A DNA stretch of 34,444 nucleotides. It comes from JBDIAR01 sp039812545 (GTDB lineage Bacteria > Actinomycetota > Actinomycetes > Actinomycetales > Dermatophilaceae). The notes under the pieces are model-generated. The model was not told the DNA's origin and searched no databases. It worked only from the letters and a program-made list of their open reading frames with translations. This document shows, in pieces, positions 22,933-30,716 of this stretch. The translations under genes were made by a program, and so were the position numbers. Each line of letters starts with the position of its first letter. Position 1 is the stretch's first letter. The DNA lies in the NCBI GenBank assembly GCA_039812545.1, contig JBDIAR010000007.1:1-34444 (forward strand), written 5' to 3'.

Positions 22933-24674
22933 CCACCACCGCATCCTCCAAGACGGCCGCGAACCTTCGGGTCAACGACCAGGCACCGGCAGCCGGAGCG
23001 CCCCAGGCCACCGGGCCGATCGGCGGGCTGGCCACCTGGCTCGACGACCGCACCGGCATCGCCAAGGCCGGCAACTTCTTGATGAAGAAGGTCTTCCCCG
23101 ACCACTGGTCGTTCATGCTCGGGGAAATCGCGATGTACTCGATGATCATCTGTCTGCTCTCGGGGACCTTCCTGACCTTCTGGTTCATCCCCTCGGCCGG
23201 CGCGGTCAACTACCACGGTTCGTATCTGCCGCTCAACGGCATCGAGATGTCCGAGGCATACGCCTCCACGCTGGACATCTCGTTCGACATCCGCGGCGGA
23301 CTGCTCATCCGGCAGATCCACCACTGGGGCGCCCTGGTCTTCGTGGTGGCGATCGTCGTCCACATGATGCGCGTCTTCTTCACCGGCGCCTTCCGCAAGC
23401 CACGCGAGATCAACTGGGTCATCGGCTGCGTGCTGTCCATGCTCGCGCTCATCGAGGGCTTCGCCGGCTACTCCCTGCCGGACGACCTGCTCTCCGGTAC
23501 GGGTCTGCGGGCGGCCGAGGGCTTCATGCAGTCCGTCCCGGTGCTCGGCTCGTATGTGTCCTACCTGGCCTTCGGCGGGCCCTTCCCCGGCGAAGCCATC
23601 ATCCCGCGGTTGTTCATCGCCCACGTGCTGCTCATTCCGGCCCTGCTGGTCGGGCTCTTCACCGCCCACATCGTGCTCGTCATGGTGCACAAGCACACCC
23701 AGTACCCCGGCCCCGGTCGCACGAACAACAACGTCGTCGGCTTCCCGCTGATGCCGGTGTACACCGCCAAGGCCGGCGGCTTCTTCTTCATCGTCTTCGG
23801 CGTCATCACGGCGATCTCGGCGCTGGTCACGATCAACCCGATCTGGGCTTACGGTCCGTATGACCCGTCCCCGGTCACCGCGGGCTCGCAACCGGACTGG
23901 TACATGGGCTTCGCCGACGGCGCGCTGCGGCTCCTGCCGGGCTGGCCGCTGGAGTTCGTGCTGTTCGACAAGACCTGGTCGTTCAACGTGGCCATCGGCG
24001 CCGTCCTGCTCATCCCGATCGTGTACGGGCTGGCCGGGGCCTACCCGTTCTTCGAGCGTTGGGTCACCGGGGACACCCGCGAGCACCACATCCTGGACCG
24101 GCCGCGCAACGCCCCGGTTCGCACGGCGATCGGTGCCGCCGCGACCGCGGCATACCTGGTCCTGTTCTTCGCCGCCGGCAACGACATCATGGCCATCAAG
24201 CTCGGGTTGTCGATCAACGACATCACGAACCTGCTGCGTCTGCTGTTCTTCGTCCTGCCGATCATCATCTTCTGGGCGACCAAGCGGATCTGTCTGGCCC
24301 TGCAGCGCCGGGACCGTGAGATTGCGCTGCACGGGCGGGAGACGGGTCTGAACTACATGACCCCAGAAGGCGGGTTCCACGGCGTGCACGAGCCGCTCGA
24401 CAAGTACGAGCTGTGGACGCTGGTCGACTACGACGCCCCCATCCCGATCGAGGCCGGATCGGACGGCACCGACCGCTACGGCGTGGCCAACCCGAAGGCG
24501 GCGAGCAAGCGGCGTGCCACGTGGTCCCGGTTCTTCTTCCGCGACCGGATCGCCGCTCCCACCCCCGCCGAGGTCGAAGCCGCCGCTGAACACGGTCATG
24601 GTCACGGCCATGACGAGGGCGATGCCGGCCATGGTGAAATCACCGCCGACGGCAGCACCCACAGCAGCCACTGA
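22929..24674 (+). CDS. qcrB: cytochrome b subunit of the bcc complex
   Basis: Menaquinol-oxidising membrane core with haems bL and bH and the Qo and Qi sites; in mycobacteria it is the target of telacebec-type inhibitors. It has 581 residues. Haem-ligand histidines lie in RQIHHWGALVFVVAIVVHMM and HVLLIPALLVGLFTAHIVLVM, and the Qo motif region is followed by PDWYMGFADGALRLLPGW in the C-terminal half. After the last helix (LLRLLFFVLPIIIFWATKRI) comes a soluble tail of about 120 residues, ending in a His-rich stretch (HGHGHGHDEGDAGHGE). The GTG start overlaps the qcrA stop. A strong hairpin 23 nt after the stop ends the operon. Confidence 0.95.
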   Translation: MTTTASSKTAANLRVNDQAPAAGAPQATGPIGGLATWLDDRTGIAKAGNFLMKKVFPDHWSFMLGEIAMYSMIICLLSGTFLTFWFIPSAGAVNYHGSYLPLNGIEMSEAYASTLDISFDIRGGLLIRQIHHWGALVFVVAIVVHMMRVFFTGAFRKPREINWVIGCVLSMLALIEGFAGYSLPDDLLSGTGLRAAEGFMQSVPVLGSYVSYLAFGGPFPGEAIIPRLFIAHVLLIPALLVGLFTAHIVLVMVHKHTQYPGPGRTNNNVVGFPLMPVYTAKAGGFFFIVFGVITAISALVTINPIWAYGPYDPSPVTAGSQPDWYMGFADGALRLLPGWPLEFVLFDKTWSFNVAIGAVLLIPIVYGLAGAYPFFERWVTGDTREHHILDRPRNAPVRTAIGAAATAAYLVLFFAAGNDIMAIKLGLSINDITNLLRLLFFVLPIIIFWATKRICLALQRRDREIALHGRETGLNYMTPEGGFHGVHEPLDKYELWTLVDYDAPIPIEAGSDGTDRYGVANPKAASKRRATWSRFFFRDRIAAPTPAEVEAAAEHGHGHGHDEGDAGHGEITADGSTHSSH

Positions 24675-24696
24675 AACTTCTGCGAATACGTGGCTC

Positions 24697-24740
24697 CCCG
24701 AAGGCCCCGGACGTCCATCGAGACGACCGGGGCCTTCGGG
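24697..24740 (+). terminator. terminator of the ctaE-qcrCAB operon
   Basis: A perfect 14-bp stem, CCCGAAGGCCCCGG (24697-24710) with CCGGGGCCTTCGGG (24727-24740), and a 16-nt loop, 23 nt after the qcrB stop. There is no U-tract. It is the strongest simple stem in the window. Confidence 0.75.
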
Positions 24741-24747
24741 CGTCCCG

Positions 24748-24773
24748 GGACCCAACGGGGGGCCCGTTGGTCC
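24748..24773 (+). other. second hairpin covering the start of the zincin gene
   Basis: GGACCCAACGGG (24748-24759) pairs with CCCGTTGGTCC (24763-24773), with one bulged C and a 3-nt loop. The right arm includes the TTG start codon (24767-24769) of the next gene, so folding would hide the start. The palindrome GTCCCGGGAC (24742-24751) overlaps its left side and may compete. Confidence 0.4.
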
Positions 24774-25117
24774 AGCTGAGCGACGCCGAGTTCGAGCGTG
24801 CGGTCGATGAGGCTCTAGAGGCCGTGCCCCGGGAGCTTCTCGAGCTCCTGGACAATGTCGCCATCATCGTCGAAGACGAGCCGCCCGAGGACGAGCCCGA
24901 TCTGCTGGGGCTGTATGACGGGGTTCCGCTGACCGAGAGGGATACCAGCTGGGCGTTCGCCCTGCCCGACCGGATTCTGATCTTCCAGGGACCCTTACAG
25001 CGGATGTGTCGATCGCACGAGGAGTTGCTCGACGAGATCGCCATCACCGTCGTCCATGAGATCGCCCACCACTTTGGCATCGACGACGATCGGCTGCACG
25101 ACCTCGGCTGGGGCTGA
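24767..25117 (+). CDS. small zincin-like metallopeptidase family protein
   Basis: A 116-residue protein of the minimal zincin family (PF06262 type, formerly DUF1025). The metal motif is HEIAHHFGIDDDRLHDLGW near the C-terminus, with His, Glu and His of HEIAH and a downstream Asp as possible third ligand. The N-terminal VQLSDAEFERAVDEALEAVP and central PDLLGLYDGVPL are also family blocks. The only usable start in frame is TTG 24767, which lies in a hairpin arm and has no clear ribosome-binding site, so the start is less certain than the family. Similar genes sit between the qcr and cta operons in other actinobacteria. A protease or maturation role is not proven. Confidence 0.85.
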   Translation: MVQLSDAEFERAVDEALEAVPRELLELLDNVAIIVEDEPPEDEPDLLGLYDGVPLTERDTSWAFALPDRILIFQGPLQRMCRSHEELLDEIAITVVHEIAHHFGIDDDRLHDLGWG

Positions 25118-25217
25118 GAACTCTCGGTTGACCCTGAACTCGCGCAGGGCGGACTCGCGTGCGCGCGTCTACGTCTGACTGCGCTTCCGTGCCGGCCGCG
25201 GGTTCCCCCTGGGAACG

Positions 25218-25264
25218 CAGACGGCGGGGACGGCACCTGGAAAGGTTGCCGCCCCCGCCGTCTG
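25218..25264. terminator. terminator after the zincin gene, facing ctaF (bidirectional)
   Basis: CAGACGGCGGGG (25218-25229) pairs with CCCCGCCGTCTG (25253-25264). After an A/C mismatch the stem continues CGGC with GCCG, and the ACC/GGT pairing closes a short loop. It ends 25 nt before the ctaF stop on the minus strand, so it can serve ctaC-ctaD-ctaF as well as the zincin gene. Confidence 0.7.
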
Positions 25265-25289
25265 GAACGAAATGGCGGTGCTCAGCCGC

Positions 25290-25691
25290 TCAGAGGGCGT
25301 GCTCCCCGTGGAAGGACTCGAAGGTCCAGCCGATGGTGGAGACGGCCAGCAGGACCACGCCGATGATGAACAGCCACCAACCGATGGCCAGGCCGGCGAA
25401 GACGATCGCCCCCGAGCCGGCGAGGAACAGCGGCCACCACGAGTACGGGGTGAAGATGCCGTAGTCACCGGCTCCGTCGGCGATCACCGCAGTGGGGTCG
25501 TCCTCCGGGCGGGGCGGCAGCTTGCGCGCCGTCCACCACAAGAAGACCGAGATCATCCCGAAGAGCAGGCCGGTCAACGCGAGGGCGATCGGCCCCATCT
25601 TCTCCTCCCAGTGCGTCACCACGCCGTAGATCAGCGCGAGCGGCAGGAAGAAGACGACCAGCGAGGCAAAGAACTTCGTTTCGGTACGCAT
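25290..25691 (-). CDS. ctaF: cytochrome c oxidase subunit 4 (actinobacterial type)
   Basis: Small accessory subunit of the aa3 oxidase, 133 residues, with four hydrophobic helices: FFASLVVFFLPLALIYGVV (7-25), PIALALTGLLFGMISVFLWW (34-53), WWPLFLAGSGAIVFAGLAIG (85-104) and WWLFIIGVVLLAVSTIGW (105-122). The polar loop between helices 2 and 3 contains YGIFTPYSWWPL, which is highly typical of actinobacterial CtaF. It has no redox ligands. It lies 6 nt downstream of ctaD and is the last gene of ctaC-ctaD-ctaF, followed by the hairpin at 25218-25264. Confidence 0.93.
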   Translation of the reverse strand: MRTETKFFASLVVFFLPLALIYGVVTHWEEKMGPIALALTGLLFGMISVFLWWTARKLPPRPEDDPTAVIADGAGDYGIFTPYSWWPLFLAGSGAIVFAGLAIGWWLFIIGVVLLAVSTIGWTFESFHGEHAL

Positions 25692-25697
25692 CCTCGA

Positions 25698-27464
25698 TCA
25701 GCCCTTCCGGTCCTTCTTGGCGTCGAAGCCCAAGGCCCGATCGCCGAGGTCAGCCGGCCCCATGATCTTGATCAGGGTGCCGGGATCGGGAGCCGGGCCG
25801 GCTCCGGGAGCCGCCTCCGGGTGGTGCAGGTCGAACGCGGGCCGCTCGGAACGGATCCGCGGGATGCGCACGAAGTTGTGCCGCGGCGGCGGGCAGGAGG
25901 TCGCCCACTCCAGCGACGCGCCGTATCCCCAGGGGTCGTCCACGGTCACCAGTGGCGCCTTCTTCCAGGTGATCCAGACGTTGTAGACGAACGGGATCAT
26001 CGAGGCGCCCAGGAGGAACGCGCCGGCCGTCGAGACCTGGTTGGCCAGCGTGTAGCCCTCCTCCGGCATGTAGTCGGCATACCGCCGGGCCATACCCCAC
26101 AGCCCGAGCCAGTGCTGGATGAGGAAGGTGATGTGGAAGCCGATGAACAGCATCCAGAAGTGGATCTTGCCGATCCGTTCGTTGAGCATCCGGCCGGTCA
26201 GCTTCGGCCACCAGAAGTAGTAGCCGGCGAACATCGCGAAGACGACGGTGCCGAACACGGTGTAGTGGAAGTGCGCGACGACGAAGTAGTTGTCCGAGAG
26301 GTTGGAGTCGAGGGCCGGGCTGGCCAGCATGACGCCGGTCAGACCGCCGAAGAGGAAGGTGACCAGGAAGCCCAGGGCCCAGATCAACGGAGTGGACAGG
26401 ACGACATGGCCGCGCCACATCGTGCCGATCCAGTTGAAGAACTTCACCCCGGTGGGTACCGCGATCAACATCGTCATAATCGCGAAGAAGGGCAGCAGAA
26501 CCTGACCGGTGACGTACATGTGGTGCGCCCACACGGCCACGGACAGTGCCGCGATGGAGATGGTGGCGAAGACGAAGGTCTTGTAGCCGAAGATCGGCTT
26601 GCGGCTGAACACCGGCAGGATCTCGGAGATGATGCCGAAGAACGGCAGCGCGATGACGTAGACCTCCGGGTGGCCGAAGAACCAGAACAGGTGCTGCCAG
26701 AGCGCCGCTCCGCCGTTCTGCGGGTCGAAGATGTGCATCCCGTACTTGCGGTCACCGCCCAGACCGAACATCGCCACGGCCAGGACCGGGAAGACGACCA
26801 GGACGAGGATCGAGGTCACCAGCACGGTCCAGGTGAAGATCGGCATCCGGAACATCGTCATCCCGGGGGCGCGCATGCACACGATGGTGGTGATGAAGTT
26901 GACCGACCCGAGAATCGTGCCGAAACCACCGAGCGCCACCCCGAAGACCCACAGGTCACCGCCCAGTCCGGGGGTGTACGTGGCGTTGGAGAGCGGGGCA
27001 TACGAGAACCAGCCGAACGAGGCGCCGCCCTGCGGGGTCAAGATCCCGAAGGCGACGATCAGCGCGCCGAACAGGTACAGCCAGTACGCGAACATGTTCA
27101 GTCTGGGGAATGCCACATCCGGTGCGCCGATCTGCAGCGGCATGAGCGCATTGCCGAAGGCGGCGAACAAGGGCGTGGCGAAGAGCAGCAGCATGATGCC
27201 GCCGTGCATGGTGAACAGGACGTTGAACTGCTCCTTGCTGTCCACCACCTGCAGACCGGGCTCGAAGAGCTCGGCCCGGATGATCAGCGCCATCAGACCG
27301 CCGACCATGAAGAAGACGAACGAGGTGATGAAGTACCAGTTCCCGATCGTCTTGTGGTCTGTGGTCGTGAGCCATTTCACGACCGTGCGGCCCTTGTGAT
27401 TGGGGCGAGTCTGGCCGAGAGCCGGCGCCTTCAGCGTGGTCCCGGTGTAGTGAGTCGTCGTCAC
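25698..27464 (-). CDS. ctaD: cytochrome c oxidase subunit I
   Basis: Catalytic subunit of the aa3 oxidase, reducing O2 to water with proton pumping. It has 588 residues and twelve helices. Low-spin haem a ligand histidines lie in FTMHGGIML and VVAHFHYTVFG. The CuB/haem a3 site is in FGHPEVYV (with the Glu-x-x-Tyr pair that forms the His-Tyr crosslink) and WAHHMYVTGQ. The K-channel lysine region TGVKFFNWIGTMW is present. The N-terminus TTTDHKTIGNWYF is standard. After the last helix comes a cytoplasmic tail of about 90 residues (ATSCPPPRHNFVRIP and onwards) seen in actinobacterial CtaD. GTG 27464 overlaps the ctaC stop as GTGA. M. tuberculosis codes its ctaD elsewhere, so this cluster is more complete. 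Confidence 0.96.
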   Translation of the reverse strand: MTTTHYTGTTLKAPALGQTRPNHKGRTVVKWLTTTDHKTIGNWYFITSFVFFMVGGLMALIIRAELFEPGLQVVDSKEQFNVLFTMHGGIMLLLFATPLFAAFGNALMPLQIGAPDVAFPRLNMFAYWLYLFGALIVAFGILTPQGGASFGWFSYAPLSNATYTPGLGGDLWVFGVALGGFGTILGSVNFITTIVCMRAPGMTMFRMPIFTWTVLVTSILVLVVFPVLAVAMFGLGGDRKYGMHIFDPQNGGAALWQHLFWFFGHPEVYVIALPFFGIISEILPVFSRKPIFGYKTFVFATISIAALSVAVWAHHMYVTGQVLLPFFAIMTMLIAVPTGVKFFNWIGTMWRGHVVLSTPLIWALGFLVTFLFGGLTGVMLASPALDSNLSDNYFVVAHFHYTVFGTVVFAMFAGYYFWWPKLTGRMLNERIGKIHFWMLFIGFHITFLIQHWLGLWGMARRYADYMPEEGYTLANQVSTAGAFLLGASMIPFVYNVWITWKKAPLVTVDDPWGYGASLEWATSCPPPRHNFVRIPRIRSERPAFDLHHPEAAPGAGPAPDPGTLIKIMGPADLGDRALGFDAKKDRKG

Positions 27465-28369
27465 TGGGCTTTTCCTCCGGTCACTTTGTCGAAGACCTCA
27501 CGGTCGGGCAGCATCAGTTGTTCGCGGGACATCGTGTTGTCCAGGAAGCCGGTCTGGCCCTTGGCCTTCAGATCTGCCATGTGCTGGTCGTACTCGGCCT
27601 GGGAGACCACCTTCACGAGGAAGAGCATCTCCGAGTGGTAGGCGCCGCAGAGTTCGGCGCACTTACCCTGGAACTCGCCCTCCTGGGTCGCGGTGACCTG
27701 AAGCCGGTTGACCTTCGAGGGGAACATGTCGAGTTTGACCAGGAAGGCGGGTACCCAGAACGAGTGGATGACGTCGCGCGCGGTCAGCACGAACTCGACC
27801 CGCTTGTTGACCGGCATGTACAGCACCGGCATCTCGGCCTTCTTGCCCACGGTCCCGTCGAGCTTCACGTGCTCGCCGGTGTCGTAGACATTGGCGTTGA
27901 CGTAGTTGAAGTCCCACGCCCACTGCTTGCCGACGACGTTGATGACCACATCCGGCGTCTTGGAGACGTCGTAGATCTGGTCCTCGTACTTGGCCGTGTA
28001 GAAGAACAGCACGGTGACCATGAAGACGGGTACGACGGTGTACAAGATCTCGATCGGCACGTTGTAGCGCAGCTGAACGGGAAGCCCCGGGTGGTCGGCC
28101 TTCTTGCGGTACGCGATCACGCACCACAGGGTCAGGCCCCACACCAACACGCCCACCGCCAGCGCGGCCACCCAGGTGTAGACCCACATATTGGTCAGGT
28201 CCCGGGTATCGGTGGTGACGTCGCCGTTGACGCCCTGGATCAGGTAGCCGTCCTTGGCGGAGGCGCAACCGGACAGCACCGTCGCGACGACCAACATGAC
28301 GGCCAACGCCGGCCATCTGCGCAGCCGTCGGCCGGAGTGCTGGGCCGGCCCCGTCGGGGTTGGCGTCAT
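27461..28369 (-). CDS. ctaC: cytochrome c oxidase subunit II (lipoprotein, CuA)
   Basis: Electron entry point of the oxidase. It has 302 residues. A signal peptide with lipobox VLSGC (Cys35) is followed by two helices (about 61-84, MWVYTWVAALAVGVLVWGLT; and 107-125, EILYTVVPVFMVTVLFFYT) and a periplasm-side cupredoxin domain. CuA ligands are complete: His202 in HSFWVP, Cys237, Cys241, His245 and Met248 in GKCAELCGAYHSEM. The aromatic patch KQWAWDFNY (148-156) that receives electrons is present. ATG 28369 has AGGAGGGG with a 5-nt spacer. The long frame to 29836 is antisense to the NifS-like gene and not used. The leader of about 115 nt holds a candidate iron box. Confidence 0.95.
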   Translation of the reverse strand: MTPTPTGPAQHSGRRLRRWPALAVMLVVATVLSGCASAKDGYLIQGVNGDVTTDTRDLTNMWVYTWVAALAVGVLVWGLTLWCVIAYRKKADHPGLPVQLRYNVPIEILYTVVPVFMVTVLFFYTAKYEDQIYDVSKTPDVVINVVGKQWAWDFNYVNANVYDTGEHVKLDGTVGKKAEMPVLYMPVNKRVEFVLTARDVIHSFWVPAFLVKLDMFPSKVNRLQVTATQEGEFQGKCAELCGAYHSEMLFLVKVVSQAEYDQHMADLKAKGQTGFLDNTMSREQLMLPDREVFDKVTGGKAQ

Positions 28370-28480
28370 CGTCCCCTCCTCGAGGGTATGTCCCGGATCC
28401 GATCGACCCGGACCGAGTCTGGGCTGGGAACTCAATTGACCGTGCACGCGCACCAGGGAGCACCTTCCCGTAGGGCTGGA

Positions 28481-28499
28481 CGTGGTTAGCTCAACCTTA
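28481..28499 (-). promoter_or_regulatory. candidate IdeR/DtxR box over the ctaC promoter
   Basis: Read on the minus strand, the 19 bp TAAGGTTGAGCTAACCACG match the IdeR/DtxR consensus TTAGGTTAGGCTAACCTAA at 13 of 19 positions, including 13 of the first 16. The left end, TAAGGT, is also a TANNNT -10 candidate for ctaC, so binding would block initiation. The site lies in the 231-nt gap shared with the divergent NifS-like operon. Confidence 0.35.
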
Positions 28500-28600
28500 C
28501 CGGAAAAGGCGGGTCCGGCAGGTGTGGCCCTGGCCTCGGATTCGACCCGAATTGGGCCTGCCACCAGGCACAATGCCATTCGGCACAGGAAGGACACCGG

Positions 28601-29758
28601 TTGGCGCAGCACTCCCCCAGGATCCTGCTCGACGCCGCGAGCGGCCCCCTGCATCCCCGGGCCCGGGAGACGCTTTCGGCCGCCCTGGATGCCGGCTGGG
28701 CGGACCCCCGACGCCTGTATGCCGAGGGCCGGCTGGCCCGCCGCCTGCTCGATCAGGCCCGTGAGGTCATTTCCGCAGGTCTTCGGGTCCGACCGGAGGA
28801 ACTCAGCTTCCTCCCGTCCGGAACCGCCGCCTTGCGGGAAGGGCTGCTCGGAATGACCCATGCGGCGCGGCGGCGCGGCGCGACCGTGGTGCGTTCGGCG
28901 GTGGAGCACTCCGCAGTGCTGCAGACCGCGGCCGCCCTGGAACCCGGCGGCCCGGCCCTCGTCCCGGTGGATTCCGTCGGGCGCATCGATCTCGCCGCCT
29001 GGCGATCCGCTGTTCTCGGCGAGGGTGTCGTGGCGGCGGCGCTCCAGCACGCCAACGCCGAGATCGGGACGACCCAACCCCTCGCCCTCGCCCACGCCGA
29101 GAGTCGGGCCGGTGCCATTCCCCTGCTCGTGGACGCCACCGCGAGCCTGGGCCGGACAGCACCCCCGGCCGACTGGGACGTCCTGGCCGGAGATGCCCGA
29201 TCCTTCGCCGGCCCGGCGGGCGTGGGTCTGCTCGCGGTGCGCACGGCGACCCGATGGTCCCGCCCCGGCCTGCTCCCCGAGGACGAGTACGCCAGATCCG
29301 CCGTGGAGCCGGTCATACCGCTCGTCCTGGCCGCCGCCGAGGCCTGGCAGCAGGTGGCTGCCGATCGGGACCGGGACGAGGCCCGGGCTCGGGCGCTGGT
29401 CGATCGGCTGCGGCAGGTGTTGGCGGCGATCCCCGACGTCGAGGTGGTCGGTGACCCGGTCGATCGCCTGCCCCACGTCCTGACGTGTTCGGTCCTCTAT
29501 CTCGACGGCGAGAGCCTCGTCGGCGAACTGGACCGGCGGGGCTTCGCGGTGGCCTCCGGCTCGATGTGCACCGCCAGTTCCCTCGAGCCCAGTCACGTCC
29601 TGGCCGCCATCGGCGCGCTGACCCACGGCAATATCCGGATCACCCTCCCGTTGACCGGCGTCGCCCCTCACCGTGAACAAGACGTCGAGGCTTTCACAAC
29701 TGCCTTCCCGAGCGTCGTGCGGGAGTTGCGGTCTCGATATGGGGTCGAGGGTCTGTGA
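28601..29758 (+). CDS. NifS/cysteine desulfurase-like protein lacking the PLP lysine
   Basis: A fold-type I protein of 385 residues related to NifS/IscS. Family blocks are LDAASGPLHPRARETL, FLPSGTAALREG, SAVEHSAVLQTA (the His that stacks on PLP), HANAEIGTTQPL, LLVDATASLG, and ASGSMCTASSLEPSHVL, which keeps the sulfur-carrying Cys. The Schiff-base motif, usually SAHKF, reads DARSF (in GDARSFAGPAGVG), so both His and Lys are lost; Asn in the usual HANNEIG is Ala. It probably cannot make the internal aldimine. TTG 28601 is supported by AGGAAGGA at 28587-28594 with a 6-nt spacer. It is coupled to tusA by a stop/start overlap, so a sulfur-transfer or scaffold role is inferred. Confidence 0.85.
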   Translation: MAQHSPRILLDAASGPLHPRARETLSAALDAGWADPRRLYAEGRLARRLLDQAREVISAGLRVRPEELSFLPSGTAALREGLLGMTHAARRRGATVVRSAVEHSAVLQTAAALEPGGPALVPVDSVGRIDLAAWRSAVLGEGVVAAALQHANAEIGTTQPLALAHAESRAGAIPLLVDATASLGRTAPPADWDVLAGDARSFAGPAGVGLLAVRTATRWSRPGLLPEDEYARSAVEPVIPLVLAAAEAWQQVAADRDRDEARARALVDRLRQVLAAIPDVEVVGDPVDRLPHVLTCSVLYLDGESLVGELDRRGFAVASGSMCTASSLEPSHVLAAIGALTHGNIRITLPLTGVAPHREQDVEAFTTAFPSVVRELRSRYGVEGL

Positions 29759-30060
29759 TGGAGCGTCACCCGGCAGAGCACCATGACCTGGACGCGATCG
29801 GCCTGCGGTGCCCGATTCCGGTGGTCCGGCTCGCACGGCGTGCGCTGGAACTACCCGCCGGGTCGGTGATCACCGTGCGGACGACGGACCCGGCCGCCCG
29901 ACACGATCTACCGGCCTGGGCGAGGATGCGCCGGCATACGGTCCTCAGCCAGGTCGAGGTCACCTCACCCGAGGGGGCCGAACCCGACGCCACCGTCCTG
30001 GTCACGACCATCCGTCTGGAGCCCACCACCGGCGAAGACCGAGGGCAGCGGGACACGTAG
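29758..30060 (+). CDS. TusA-family sulfurtransferase
   Basis: A TusA/SirA-like sulfur carrier of 100 residues. The signature LDAIGLRCPIPVVRLARRAL (about 11-30) holds the active CPxP cysteine that would carry a persulfide; SVITVRTTDPAARHDLPAW and VTTIRLE give the rest of the fold. ATG 29758 has GAGGG (29747-29751) with a 6-nt spacer and overlaps the NifS-like stop (TGATG); GTG 29755 is the alternative. The partner NifS-like protein directly upstream suggests a donor-acceptor pair for thiolation or cofactor sulfur. The last 96 bp overlap the convergent aat gene, an unusually large tail-to-tail overlap. Confidence 0.88.
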   Translation: MERHPAEHHDLDAIGLRCPIPVVRLARRALELPAGSVITVRTTDPAARHDLPAWARMRRHTVLSQVEVTSPEGAEPDATVLVTTIRLEPTTGEDRGQRDT

Positions 30061-30699
30061 GGCGGTCGCCAGCAGGTCGAGGTACTCCCCGCGCGGCACG
30101 TCGGTGACCCCCAGGCTGCCCAGGTGGTCGGTGCGCCACTGGACGTCGATCAGCCGACCGGGGACGTCGGAGATGACCTCGTGCAACGCGACCAACGCCA
30201 CCTTGGACGCGTCCCGCTCTCGATGGAACATCGACTCGCCGGCGAAGAGCCCACCGATCGCCACCCCGTAGAGGCCGCCGACCAGCCGGTCCCCCGCCCA
30301 CGTCTCGACGCTGTGCGCCCAGCCCAGGTCGAACAGGGCCTGGTATGCCCGGGCGATCGCCGGGGTGATCCACGCCCCCGTGCGTCCCGGTGCGGCACAT
30401 CCGCGCACGACCGCGGCGAAGGCCGTGTCCACGCGGATCTCGAATCGGCGTGCCGACCGGGCCAGCGATCGGGAGACTCGCAGCTGCCCGGGCCGCAGCA
30501 CCCCGCGCGGATCCGGGGACCACCAGCCGATCGGTTCGCCACCGCTCTCCCCCAAGCCCATCGGGAAGACGCCACTGGCATACGCGCTCAGCAGAGTCCC
30601 GGGGAGCAGGTCCGCTCCCACGCCGACGAGATCCTGCCCGGCGGGCACCCGCGACAGGTCGAAGTACCAGGGGGTGGGTTCGGGCAGGCGCCGCGTCAC
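29965..30699 (-). CDS. aat: leucyl/phenylalanyl-tRNA-protein transferase
   Basis: The enzyme adds Leu or Phe from charged tRNA to proteins with N-terminal Lys or Arg, marking them for ClpS/ClpAP (N-degron pathway). It has 244 residues. Family blocks are PTPWYFDLSRV, LLSAYASGVFPMG, WWSPDPRGVL, FEIRVDTAFAAVVRGCA, TGAWITPAIARAYQALFDLGWAHSVE, GLYGVAIGGLFAGESMF, and LIDVQWRTDHLGSLGV. GTG 30699 gives the normal N-terminus; no strong ribosome-binding site is seen. The frame running on to 31395 is antisense to the PfkB gene. The C-terminus (AGGGLQTDGRDQDGG) is longer than I would expect and lies over the tusA gene. Confidence 0.92.
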   Translation of the reverse strand: MTRRLPEPTPWYFDLSRVPAGQDLVGVGADLLPGTLLSAYASGVFPMGLGESGGEPIGWWSPDPRGVLRPGQLRVSRSLARSARRFEIRVDTAFAAVVRGCAAPGRTGAWITPAIARAYQALFDLGWAHSVETWAGDRLVGGLYGVAIGGLFAGESMFHRERDASKVALVALHEVISDVPGRLIDVQWRTDHLGSLGVTDVPRGEYLDLLATALRVPLPSVFAGGGLQTDGRDQDGGVGFGPLG

Positions 30700-30716
30700 G
30701 ATCTCAGGGGTGGGTC

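Noticed and set aside
22869..24755. 628-codon minus-strand frame opposite qcrB
   Set aside because: Arises from high GC at third positions of qcrB; low-complexity translation, no domain.
25272..27641. 789-codon plus-strand frame opposite ctaF and ctaD
   Set aside because: Antisense shadow of two certain genes; product is Arg/Glu/His-rich without any motif.
28370..29836. Upstream extension of ctaC
   Set aside because: It would be antisense to the NifS-like gene; ATG 28369 has a strong ribosome-binding site and a normal lipoprotein signal.
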